The notes under the pieces: model-generated
What the model was told of the DNA's origin: nothing
Databases searched by the model: none
What the model saw: only the letters and a program-made list of their open reading frames with translations
Part shown: one piece after another, positions 12,260 to 24,089 of the stretch
Layout: the number at the start of each line of letters is the position of its first letter
Position numbering within the stretch: position 1 is the first letter of the stretch
Made by a program: the position numbers and the translations under genes
Assembly: GCA_028023455.1 (NCBI GenBank)
Contig: JAQFVV010012423.1
Location: 7,360,269 to 7,424,268, forward strand
DNA from: Epiperipatus broadwayi
Lineage: Eukaryota; Onychophora; Udeonychophora; Euonychophora; Peripatidae
Reading direction: 5' to 3'
DNA length: 64,000 bases

Positions 12260-14200
12260 GTTTAACTGTTATAAATAAGCTCTAAAAATGTTAATACATC
12301 AATATTTTAAAATATACTTAAATCTATTTTTTTTTAATAACATTACATTACCTGAATTTTGTAATTTTTAATAAAAAAAATATTTCAATTGCTTGACAAT
12401 TGGGCAATCATATGATGTTCTAGCATTAAAATTGTCAAGAGTTGAGTTGTATTCCATGGATCTTTAACTCTCAAGTCCGACACTGCTATTTATTGCCCTA
12501 AACATCTCAAGATTATAAGTTTTAGTATCAAAATTGATTCATATTCACTATTATTGCTTGAGTGTAACATTTGTTGTTATGCATCTTTTATATTACATGA
12601 GCTAATCATAAAGGAAAATCATGATAATATAATGCAGCCTTCAGCATTGCTGAGGAAGATGTATGTTTCTGTCATGCTAAATCCATGACTTATTTTACTA
12701 ATAAAATAAGTACTTTGAACATATTTTAAATATGTTGTTACAAAATAGATTTTTTTTTGAAGGATTTTATTTTATTCATTTTCTGAATTCATCCTCCAAA
12801 AAATAACTTATCTTTATTTGGCTCATAGATATAGGACTGATAATATTTTTATATTTGTGTGGGCAAATAAATTCAATATAATTGATTACACTTGAATGAA
12901 ATATGAGAATTAAAATAATTAAGTTTATGCACAAAGCAAAGTTAGGAAAGTAAATCTTTTGAAAACGATGCTTATTATTGGTGGGAGCCAGAGACATATT
13001 ACAATCGTGGTTTTTAAGCAAACTATTTCTCCTATTCCAGTTCTTCTACTTAATAACTGCTAGATAATAGTACCAAGTGCGTAATAAATCCCTGCTCAAT
13101 GCTATCCTAACAAAACTGGAATAGAAGAAATAAATTTGCTACTCAAAAGCATTGCATAAATTGGGATCATGTAATGCTTTTGTTGGTTCAGTCACATTTT
13201 TGATTTATCAGTCAGTGCATAAGCATTTATCTGACCAGTCTGGAAACTTTACTTCTCTTAAATTAATCAGTTATAGCTATCTTCTTTAAAAAAAAAAATT
13301 CTAAGCTTGTTTAAAATAATATTTTTTAAAGGTTTAACAATTTGCCTTAATCTGAACCCTGGGCATAGCATAGCAGATAAATGCATTAGAAGGGAAAATA
13401 TTTTTTCAATGCAAATATATTGTGTGTCTGTTGTATATCTTTTAGACTCTATAACAAAATTAAACATATTCTATTTTTTTTTTTTTCAATCTGGTTTGAG
13501 CATGTTCATTTAATTGTATATCAGTTTCTATTTTTGTGATGTCACATAATTATTTTTAATAAAATAGTTGTTGTTTTTAACAAGTGAAACTTCAGTTGTT
13601 TTTAATTCATGAGTGAAGCATAATGCGTATGAAAGCTACAGGAAATCATTTTAAAAGTCTTTCTTGGCAAATATTGGACATGTATTAAATTAAATAAAAT
13701 AAACTTGTCAGAAAACAATCTGGGCTTATTTAAGATTTTTTTAAAGAAAAGTATGCTTTATGCTAACAACTACATGAAATACACATTATTTCTGCATTTT
13801 TCTCATTCAGTCAAAGAAATTTTATTTTCATCAGTAGCAAGTGAGGTCAGGTTGCTAATATTAGTTTGTTTGCTAACATCCTAGAAATGTGCTTTATAAT
13901 ATTTAAAATTTTTTTAAGCATTCTATTTGTGATTTGCGTTTATATAGGTTTTACAAATACATACCCATTTGCCAATACTTCATTTTCATACTTTTTTTTT
14001 ATTATGAATGTCCACATTTCTGCATTAAAACAATTCATTTGAAAGTGTGATGGCTTCATGGTAAAGAAATTATTAGAATAGATAAAGTGTAAAATAAATC
14101 TTTAAATAATCCACTGCATTGGACTTAATAGCCCCATAGAGGAACATTCTAGAAAAAGGCATTGATTATCAATTGTTGATTGATGAGGTTTTGTGGTTTT
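12260..14200. other. AT-rich non-coding stretch between inverted repeats
   Basis: No gene is supported. The short open frames at 12776-13021 and 13267-13513 show no domain, and the last two overlap on opposite strands, as chance frames do. Confidence 0.5.
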
Positions 14201-14205
14201 CCTCC

Positions 14206-14291
14206 CTTGTTTTATATTAGATGGTTATCTGGGTTATTGTAAGCCCTTCTTGTTTTATATCAGATGGTTATCTGGGTTGTTGTAAGCCTTC
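14206..14291 (+). repeat. Tandem duplication, 2 x 43 bp
   Basis: CTTGTTTTATATTAGATGGT followed by TATCTGGGTTATTGTAAGCC is repeated once at a 43-bp period with two substitutions. Confidence 0.75.
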
Positions 14292-14482
14292 TACTTGAAA
14301 GACGAATCCTAAACCTGATTAGAAAATTTCCCTTTTTGTTTCAAGTTTTATCCTGTTCAAATTTGATTCTAGTTTGTGGGTAAAGTGGATGTGACACCAT
14401 ACCATTTTTACATATAATATATGTAGTATATGCGCGAATAAGTAATTGGAAAAGCTAAAAATGTATTTAGAAATACTTTTTT

Positions 14483-14883
14483 ACCACTAAACATCACATG
14501 ATCACCATCCTGCCTAATAGGATAGTGGTGGCTATGGTTATTAAAGAACCAAAGACACCAAAATGCATGGTTACTGAACTGAGTTCAGACCTATATGACT
14601 ATATAAACCAATGAACTTGAATTGGAAAATATTGTTTTCAATTTTAGACTCATAGTTTTGTAGTTAAGTTGAGATAAAAGGTGGCTGCTGGGGGGTTGTA
14701 TTAGATCCTAAGATCTAGGTGCAGTGCTTTCAGATCCAAAACTCCTCACTGACGAAAGCCATAAGCTAGAAACTAGTCTGGGGATATTGGATAAGTAGGC
14801 ACTAGATAAGGATTTTATGCACAAACCTTCTGGCATCCAGTGATTATTCTGGCTTGCACTGAGTGCACTACTGTATGGAGAGT
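14483..14883 (-). repeat. 410-bp dispersed repeat, copy 2 (inverted)
   Basis: Reverse-complement partner of the copy at 11843-12251. The plus strand here begins CCACTAAACATCACATGATC and ends ACTGTATGGAG. Together the two copies form a 3-kb inverted repeat that could fold or pair ectopically. Confidence 0.8.
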
Positions 14884-14889
14884 TTTGTC

Positions 14890-17760
14890 TGTTCTTAATG
14901 AAAATTAATATATTGATGTACAATACTCCTCATACTAAGTTTTGACTTAACAGCTTTTTGCCATTTTATGCTGCTTTTAGATTATGTATCCACATGCACT
15001 CTTATGTTACATGTCACTGTACCATTAAACATCATTCTCTACAGTATTAAGTTAGCTATCTCATGATTTTGACAACTTTAGGAATTTAATAACTATTTTG
15101 CTTAATATTTATGAATAATTTCATATTAACATACATATATCTAGTGCTTATGATAAGAATTGAAAACAGCATTTTATTGTAAAACACCTGTGAGTGCCCC
15201 TTTACAAAATATATATATATTTCAAAAGTATATATTGCATGTTAACATGAATAGAATATTAAAATATATAAATAGGAAATTTTATTTGAAATAAGTTTAT
15301 TGGTAAAATGTTTATTTTCTTAATTTATATAATTATAAAATTACAATTTCCTTTAATTCAAATTTAAAACCCTGACATCATTTTCAATTGTTATTGAGAT
15401 TTAAAACTTCTCTTGTGTATATTCTCCATAAATAGGTCTAATTAAATTTATTATTGGCAATTCTACAGTTTCATTCTCAGATTATGCACTTTTTATTTCT
15501 AAAATCAAATTAATTCATAGAATTCTGAACGCTCATAAATGAATTACAGTTCATTGTAGATAGAATTGAATATGTTTTAACATTTATTAAATATGATATA
15601 TTTATAGCTAAACATTTCAGAATCAGTATTCCTCTTGCTTTGCAAGATTGTCTTTTTTTAAATGATAAATTATAAACAATTAAACTCAGCAGAACATATT
15701 CTATAAAGTTATGCCAGTAATACTGACTTATCAATAACAACTAACGTGAATGTTAAAAAGATCTTCAAAAAATTAAATAGTTACCATGTAAATATTAGGA
15801 TAATTAGAAAGTATTGATATAGCAACTTATACAAAAAATTAAATTGTTAATTGTGTGGGATTTATAAAAAGTTTAAGCTTGAAAAATGACAACTGGTCCA
15901 TGGGCCTAACCTCCATTGTTATTTTCTTATGGCATCAAACCATACAAGGCATAACTTATCATGATAATAAAATATTATTGTAAAGTACTAATACAAGTAT
16001 GTCACTATATGCATTCATGTGTGAAGAAGAATTTAATTCATTTAATGGATGGGATCCATTCTTATTTGGTGTGGTGAGAGGTAACTAATTCAACATATTT
16101 TATTATATATAGAAGCAGATTAGAAGAAAAAGGTAAGGCAAAAATTTATTTTCATAACTCCTTACTTACCCAGTTAGCTAATTATAGGATGGAAAGGTTT
16201 TGAAAGTTTTTTCATAGTTGATTTATTATCTAGTCAATAATTCATTATTGAATAATTAGCTGAATTAGGTTAGACCAGTCTACCTAGGACAAAACAAGAT
16301 CCTAAACCTGATTAGAACTGTCTGGATTCAAACTCAGGTTTAGTATTTAGTATATTGTCTTAAATTTATATATACTGTTGTATAATGAATTCCAAAAAAA
16401 TAATTATCTTAAAAAATTATTAAGTTAAAAGTCGACTTATGACATAAGTTTGCCAAATTATTGTTTTAATATTTCTTTTAATTTTAAATCCTCTATATCA
16501 TTGTGTGTGTATATATATATACACACACGCATCTATTTTCAATTGAATACTAAACACAGACACATGTATATATTTGATTACTGTACATTCATTGAGTCAT
16601 ATAAGTGTTGAAATATCTAAAGTATTTTTATTTTTAATTACATGTAATTTAAACATAAAAGGTATTTCTAGGTGTGATTTTAGAAATAAATTCTTGTTTC
16701 TGTGAATGCTTAGAATTGAGTGGTAGGTACTCTTTAGTACCTTTGATCTGCACTCTTGTATTTATCAGAATTTATTATATATATTTTAATATGAAAAAAA
16801 AAACGTTTTCAATCAAACTTTTTTATCTTTTTTTTTTTTTTTAACATAAGAGGAAATAGTTATTTTCATTAAATTTTAGATTATATATACTTTTATATAA
16901 TTCATTGTATATGTATTAATTGACCTACTGATAAACAAGTTTGCTGTCAATTAAAACACTGTGGTTAAAATAATAAGAAAACAATGGTGATAATTTTCCT
17001 TAGTTTTGCAATTATAAACTATTAAATTATCTATATTAGTGTCCCCCTTCCCCTTCAAAAGGAAAATTTTTTAACAGAGGTATAGCTATAATACAATTTT
17101 ATTGTATTTAGTTTAAATAATTTTCTTATTTACATTTTAATTATAACACAAAATACTAAAAGAATTATAAATATTACAAATATGAAATATGATAAACAAA
17201 ACTCAAATAATTAGAACAAAAATGGAATAATACAACAAAAGAGATCTTAATAATTTAATGTGATGTATGTGTTTGAATATTGCTATACAAAAAATATAAA
17301 TAAAATATTTGACACAGCAATTCTTAGATTTTATTTTCCTAATGTTTCCATTGATAAACAACACGTGTTTATTTTTAATTAATCAGTGATAAAAATGCAT
17401 TTTTGCAAGGTATGTGGATGCTAATAGAACCAGGATATTTTTTTATTGATGGATTCAAAATTCTGACAAATTCTTATTACAAAATTCCATTTCAACAATT
17501 AAATCTGTTCTCAAGTCAATTAGTTCTTGAAATGATCATGCTCTGCTAAATTGTAGGAATGATATTCTTTATACAATCATATTCTATATTTTCAAATATA
17601 TATTTTTAAAAAATCGGAATTTTTTATGTGGTTAATTATTATTCTTTTACTTTCTTCTGATAATAAAATATTACTTTCTTCAAAAAATTTATAGAGAGAA
17701 GGAAACATTTCTATATTATTATCTTTAAAACTTTTAACTATGTAGAAAATTTATTTTGAA
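14890..17760. other. AT-rich non-coding stretch
   Basis: No gene is supported. It contains a GT/TA/CA microsatellite at about 16502-16530. A tRNA-like phrase (GGATTCAAACTCAGG) near 16320 may be a SINE fossil. Confidence 0.5.
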
Positions 17761-17763
17761 ATA

Positions 17764-18932
17764 CACCTGGGTCTCTTTTTACGCGGACTTATTTAACACG
17801 ATTTTGAAGTTACGTGATTCATGTGTTTCACCGGAAGTCAAACTCCGATAATGCGATATTACTTTAAATAATAAATTTTACGCACTTACGTTATATTGAA
17901 AATAATAGCACATTATTGGAATTCGACTTTCATCTTAGTAATTTCAATATTTTCAGTGCTTTATAATAGTAAGATTTTATGCAATAATGAAATTAAAATC
18001 ATGATTTCCACATTTTATGTATACACACATTAAATTTTACAAGATTATAATGTAAATTTGTTCAAACATTGTGCATGTTAATTTTGCATTTTAAATCACA
18101 TTCTGTTTTTGCTTTTTAAAAAAGAACGTAATCAATTATTAATCATTTAGTGTCCGCAAGTTTATTTTTAAAAGGTGAGTAATAGCAGAGGGCACAATTA
18201 AATTTGGCAATTAAAATCTGATTTTTAATTGTAATTAACAATTTAAAAATTATTTACGGTGACTTGAAATTAATGTGATGTAAAACGAAATTTGATTTTT
18301 AAACGGAATTGAAAATTAAAAAATTAAAGACAAAAATAAGAATTTAATTTTTAGTTGTTAGTTTTAATTAAATTTTTCCCAGCAGTGGTGAATAAATGTC
18401 TTTTTATTATCATAAGTCTAAGTTCATAAACAATTAATAAAATCATCATCTCAAAGATTAATTACGTTGTCAACAGAAAACCATTAACACAATGTGAGAG
18501 TGAACTTGGCGCTAGTTGTATTTCCTCTTGTGAAGAATCTATTTTTTAGCAATTTGCAAACGAAACTGTTTATCAGCAAATGGCGATAATAATTAAAACG
18601 TGTATAAAAAATGTAAATTACTATACTGTAAATTATGCATAAAAATATATTATTTTGAATAAAATTAAATATTATAGTTAAAAAAGTTTGTCTTGTATCA
18701 ATTTTTTTTCAAATTTGAAATTTTTTATTAGTCATATTTTATTTCTTTATTTTTTTTTTTTTTGCGCGAATTTTAAAGTAAATTTTACGTTGGTGCTTTG
18801 CTTTTATGCGAGTTTTGAAAAATCACAGTCCGTATCCCCCTTTTTCAAGGTAAGTTACATATATTTTTGTGCGATTTCGTTTGTGCGTGTTTTCTGAGTA
18901 ACCTATCTATCGCGTAAAACGAGACCCAGGTG
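17764..18932. mobile_element. TIR element flanked by TA (Tc1/mariner-pogo-like MITE)
   Basis: Left end CACCTGGGTCTCTTTTTACG; the right end read inward is CACCTGGGTCTCGTTTTACG. That gives 19 of 20 identical terminal bases, and the match extends to the following CG. Both ends are directly bounded by TA (17762-17763 and 18933-18934), the target duplication of the Tc1/mariner superfamily. The 1.17-kb interior has no intact transposase, so it is non-autonomous. The subterminal regions are richer in CpG than the flanks. The exact family cannot be named without a database. Confidence 0.8.
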
Positions 18933-19265
18933 TACTTGCAATTTTTGGTTCTTTTTTTTTTTTCATTTGCTTTTTCAAAAAAATTTGTCAAGTAGAAAAG
19001 CAATCTTCAATTTTAACCAGAAAACAAGATGCTTATTGTAGGATTTTTACCAAGAAGAAAAAAATTGTAATTTCATTTTTAATATTAAAACTCTTTTTGG
19101 AACTCTACTATAGAATATCTCTTGATATTCGTGCATTACTTTTTATGTAAGCTATTGTGGAAATTTCTGATAACATTTTAGTAAACAATTCTTACATATT
19201 GAGAAAATACTAAGTTTTCTCTGTGAATAATACAACAAAAAAGTCTTGCATTTGGACAGATTCTC

Positions 19266-19348
19266 CTATAAATTCTGAAATCCTGCCTTCATGGCTGCCG
19301 TTTCATCGGCACAAGCCTCAATAAACTTTTGCCATTTAAGCTCATTTT
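19266..19348 (-). CDS. Possible small terminal exon, unknown product
   Basis: The minus strand shows a T-rich tract and TATAG, then an open frame reading ENELKWQKFIEACADETAAM and KAGFQNL before a TAG stop. Base composition and codon choice (GCT TGT GCC GAT GAA) stand out against the AT-rich flanks. A splice acceptor at the AG before 19348 is plausible. I recognise no family. It lies 0.5 kb downstream of the cysteine-rich relic on the same strand, so both could belong to one gene or one decayed duplicate. It could also be chance, as it covers only 27 residues. Confidence 0.3.
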
Positions 19349-19834
19349 CTATACAAAAAAGTTATTTATCTTTTCAAATATATTTCTTGTTTTTAGTTAA
19401 ACTGGAAAGATTTCTACAAAACAAGTCTTCATGAATTTGCAAATTGTAAAAATATTTCATAAAAAAACATTAAATTAGCGTCATTCATATTGTCAGTTGA
19501 TTCATCACTTTGTATGTCAAATATAGTACTTTGTTTGGTTCATGATATTAATATAAACATGTTATTGCCAACAATGCTATCTATTCTTTTGTGTCATTAG
19601 ATATAAGAATTTTTTTAAAGGGTTTGATATTTTGGAACAATGGATAGATTAGTAAATTTTTATTGTTGCTAGTAAGATGAAAATTTTGCCCTTTATATAA
19701 AGTTTTTTATTTTATTTTAGCAGCTTTTATTAATTTGTCATTTGATTTAACATGCATTGAAAAAAAAAAAACTTAGTTTGTCATTTTAATTCTTCTATGT
19801 TTCAAAAAATTCAATTGTCTTCCTCTTAAATTCA

Positions 19835-20134
19835 CTATGCACAATATTTCCAGGTATCAATTATTTGACAACTGCTTCCGGCAGATTTACATATAGGCTT
19901 ACATGAATCATTACATGAAGGCACAAATCTATTTCAAGTAAAATGGGTCATATTTACACATTTTTTGCCATGACATTTTCTGCCTTTTGCCATTTGGTGT
20001 AAAAACAATGTGGATGTTTCTTCTGGTTCTGGCAAAATATGACACTGCTTATTGCAACTCTGATTCTTCACTGCCTTTGATTGACTGACCTCTACAAATA
20101 CATTGTAGCTTTTTTTCAGTAGATTTTTAACCAT
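19835..20134 (-). pseudogene. Cysteine-rich domain relic, ADAM10/17-like in pattern
   Basis: One minus-strand frame, broken by a single TGA, gives two cysteine clusters. The first contains QSCNKQCHILPEPEETST and KGRKCHGKKCVN. The second, after the TGA, contains PSCNDSCKPICKSAGSSC and DTWKYC, then a stop. The order C..C-x-PxPE..-GKC-GKC then SC.-SCK..C-G..C resembles the membrane-proximal cysteine-rich region of ADAM10/17-type metalloproteases. That assignment is by eye only and no protease motif is present nearby. It may be an exon with a real stop, a processed fragment or another secreted cysteine-rich protein. I see no signal peptide. Confidence 0.35.
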
Positions 20135-20139
20135 CTCAG

Positions 20140-21200
20140 GATTAAATTTTTAATGAAGAGTTATCAAACATATTAGCACCAGTGATATTCATTATAAAGA
20201 TGAAAGAATAAACTGTGCATATAAAAGCATTACCTAATATTTGTTTATGTATATAAAATGTAAAATAAACAGTGATCAATAGGTACCATTACATAGTGTA
20301 ATGTATAATTTTCACATTAAAATATATAGATCTGTATATAAAAATAAATTAATTAACTATTTCTAATTTTAAAATGTTAAATTTATTTTTATGGCTCCCT
20401 TAATAAGATCCATTGCTACCAGATTGGAAAGTTTTGACCTATTTGGAATCTAAGTATACAATAATTGTTTTGATTTTACAAGATGTAAAGTGATGTCAAA
20501 TTATTACCAGTATATTTTTCTTTATTCGAAGGCAAACCTAATATTATTACTAAGAAATAAATGGGCAGTGATTATTTGTTATTGTTTGTCACTCTTACTA
20601 TAATGCAATTTTAGAATTGCATAATAATGTTTAATGAATGTTTTATATTAAGTTTTTTTATTATCTAGTTGACATTTTAAAATCTGTAAATTTGCTTTTG
20701 CTTTATAAAAACTTAGTATCATTAATATTTAGGCATAAAATACATACTTTACATAAACATTCAAATCAGTATATATATATTTATAAAAATTAATGTTGCA
20801 AAAACTAATAATTAAGACTTTCATTGATATAATCTCAGATCATCAATAAAATTACAAGAATTTGTATAAATGTAATACTGACACAATTCTTAAAATTATT
20901 TCTATCACTTTTTTTTAAAAAAGCAACCTCAAAGATAAATATTGATTTTTAACTTATTATGATTTTTAGATATATTTATTTGGTGGTGATTTCAATTGTA
21001 ATTTTAAAGAGTATTTTAAAAATAAATGTGGATTAAAAATAAATATATATTCCTTGTGATTTCACTATAATTAGCAAATTTAATTTGGCAAACCTGAAAT
21101 GCCATATCTAGATGCAAGCTTTTCATTTCCAATTATATCCACCTATTGTATTAATATTTTCATTGCTTTTCTAATATTGTTATAGCATATTTTCTGCTTA
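20140..21200. other. AT-rich non-coding stretch
   Basis: Nothing recognisable on either strand. Confidence 0.5.
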
Positions 21201-21952
21201 AATTTGGATGATCTATCTGCTAGATGGTGCTACATATGAGAACTCTTAAAAAAACTAATCCATAATTTATTTTTGAAATCACTCCTGAAGTAATACAAAA
21301 AAGTATATGTAAAAAATTAATTGATAGCAATCAATGTTTATTAAAAACAAATAAAATAATCAATAAAAGTAAAATGTACAAATTTACTATGAATGTAAGA
21401 CTTGTTTGAAAACAATTTATTTTTCAAATAATAGTTGTTTTTTTATGGCAACAAGTGTACTAAATAATATAATTGACAACAATAAGTGTCTTTAATAAAA
21501 GCATTAAATCAAATAATCAATAAAAGGAAATGTTGCTGAATGAAGATTTTTTTTTGTTGTGGTGCAATAAAATAATGGCTGCCTATATTTTATGAAATAT
21601 GTTTTTTTAGTTGCATATATTTTATGAAATATTTTATTTTTTTAATGCCAAAATAAGTGCAACAAACATTTTGATGTTTCAATATTCATTTTGTAATTGA
21701 AATGTCTTTCAGTTCTCATCCTAATGATAATGGGAAAAATTAATCGCTACCTTAAAAAAGTCAGTCCTAATTTGAGATTAATAACAATCAAATATGTATT
21801 AATTTTGTTATTACTAAATAATAAATTGCATTTCCAGATGTACTATTGTCATTAAAATTATTTTTTGGGTGAAGTATTTTGCATTTCATATTTTTTATAG
21901 ATTACTTTTTTCATAAGGTCTTTTAGCGCCATCTGGTGGATGTATCCAAATT
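21201..21952. mobile_element. Possible 750-bp TIR element with CTCF-like terminal motifs
   Basis: The left end reads AATTTGGATGATCTATCTGC then TAGATGGTGC. The right end read inward is AATTTGGATACATCCACCAG then ATGGCGC. The termini are imperfect inverted repeats of about 33 bp. No clear target duplication was found, which lowers confidence. The interior is non-coding. Confidence 0.35.
21926..21939 (-). promoter_or_regulatory. CTCF-consensus-like motif
   Basis: The minus strand reads CCACCAGATGGCGC, which fits the CTCF core consensus CCASYAGRKGGCRS at all 14 positions. It lies inside a repeat terminus. Binding is not shown by sequence alone. Confidence 0.4.
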
Positions 21953-24020
21953 CGGATGTAACAACCAATATACTATTACCTTTCTTTAACTTTCTCTTGA
22001 TTTTTTTCTATTTATTTTTTTCCACATTGGATGTCAGTAATATAAAATAATAAGAGATGACAGTTGTGTGAAACAAAAATTTTCATTTCCAATTGCACTG
22101 AAGAAAAGAACCTTTAATATTTCTATGTTGAAAATTTTATAGATAAATTGCTAGAATGCAATAGCAGATTGTCAGCCCTTAATAATGATTTTAAAAAAAA
22201 CTTGTAGATATTATTTTTTCAAAAAATGTAATAAAATAAAATATCTATGAAATAAGTAATTTTGATTGCTTTCTACTGTCCATGACAATAATAATAATAT
22301 TGAATATTAAAAGTTAATTAGAAAGAACTGAAATTGTTGATGATACTGGAAGAATAATGGAAATATTTGGGATTAAAAGAAGGCATGAGGGTTTTTTTTT
22401 AGGAAAAAGTATTTTCTGGATGATTGTAGAAAACAAAATTAAAAAATGATTTACTTCTAATAGATTGATTATATTAATAATTTTTAAAGTAAGATGCTAC
22501 AATAAATTATATTTTGGAGTGGAGGGCAGAGGAGATCACCATAAATGATGACTGTTACACTTAATTGTAGTTTCCCATTACCAACACTAAATAAATTTAG
22601 GGTTTAATAAAAAAAAAGATATTAAAGTTTTTACTTAAATGGAAAAAAAAATGCCTTCAAAGAAAAAACTGAATCCCAAAATTTATTTGAAAGATAATAA
22701 TTTGAATTATATTTTGTGAATTGTGTTGGAGCTGACAAGCAAAGATTAAATATTTGGTCAAAATGCATTTCTTTATTCAGATAGTGAAATCAGGTTGCTT
22801 ACATACAAACCATCATTTGATAGTTAATAATGTGGTTTTTTTTAATTTTATTTTTGCTATTCCTTAAATACATTTAAGTTTTTGATTAGATCTTCTATTT
22901 CACATTTTTTCCTTAGGATAATGAATCATAATGGCATTGCTACTGTATAAAATATTCAAGAATTAAACCACCTAGTTTATACTTTTGCTACTAATCTGTG
23001 TGTATTTTTCAATATATATAGACATTTATATGTAAATGTCAAATTTTTTTACAAAAAATTCAAACTTTTACAATAATTTTTTTTAAGTAATCGAAAAAAT
23101 AATTGAAAAGTTCCCCCCCCCCTCAAGAGGTCATGTGACATTTAAGCACTAAAATGATTGAATGATTATAACATTTCCATAAAATTAGCCAAATTGAGAT
23201 TTTCACTTTCTTCAGCTGGGAATCCATAATCTTTAGCTCAAGAATCTACTGCTCTACCATCAAACAGGTGTACAATAACTGATATAATAAAATATTTAAA
23301 TATAATTATTTCCTGTGGAATGTGCTTAAATGAATAAATTATGTAACAGCAAAAACATAATTTTTTTTAAAAAAAAATCAAGATATTAATATGCTCTAAT
23401 TTTTTAAAAAAGAAGAAAGAGGGAGCATAAATTAATCATAATTTTTATATTTAAAACTAAGAATTTTTAGCAGCTTTGATTATAAATGAGTTTTGGCTTA
23501 AATAATAATAAATACTCTTTTTATATTAGTGATATTTGATTTGTGAAATTGAAATGTCAAATACAGAAAATACACCTCATACAAAAAAAAAAAAGAGGTA
23601 GCTAACTATTTGTCAAACATAAAAAAACATGGTTTCCAAACAAGTTATAGAGAAAATGATTTAATTACACACACACACACACAAACTTATTACTTTCAAA
23701 TAAAAAAGATCTAAAAAATTTGCATTCATTTACTTTTAGTAATTAAAATTTATTTTTAGGATAACTGAGCAGAGATGTGATGTTTTAAAATTGAGATGCT
23801 AAAATAAATTTTGTTACTGCCACTGACGATGATCAAACATTTCATTACAATACTCCATTTTTTGGTTACTCTACCAGCTTTAGTGCAGTAAACTTAGCAT
23901 ACTTGTATGTCTTATTGAATCTATGCAGTAGAAAGAAATAGTTTAATTTTGAAGATACAACCATTCCTGTATGTCAAAACTTATTGTAAATAACAAATTA
24001 TTTTCTTTCTCTATTGTAGG
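21953..24020. other. AT-rich non-coding stretch with a tRNA-like fossil
   Basis: No gene is supported. On the minus strand near 23215-23275, TTTGATGGTAGAGCAGTAGA resembles a tRNA A-box arm and may be a SINE remnant. A (CA)n microsatellite lies near 23666-23683 and a C run near 23113. Confidence 0.4.
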
Positions 24021-24085
24021 GCCATCTGTTATAAGCTTGGGTAATCAGTGTTGCCAGATGGTATTACACATTAATCTGAAACACT
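24021..24085 (+). repeat. Small dispersed foldback repeat, copy 1
   Basis: GCCATCTGTTATAAGCTTGG followed by GTAATCAGTGTTGCCAGATGG has matching inverted ends (GCCATCTG / CAGATGG). A diverged relative occurs at 55240-55310 (GCTATCTATTATAGGCTTGA). Confidence 0.5.
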
Positions 24086-24089
24086 GGCA

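Noticed and set aside
19835-20134. Cysteine-rich frame as a secreted peptide toxin
   Set aside because: No signal peptide, propeptide or intact frame. The cysteine spacing fits a decayed metalloprotease-type region at least as well.
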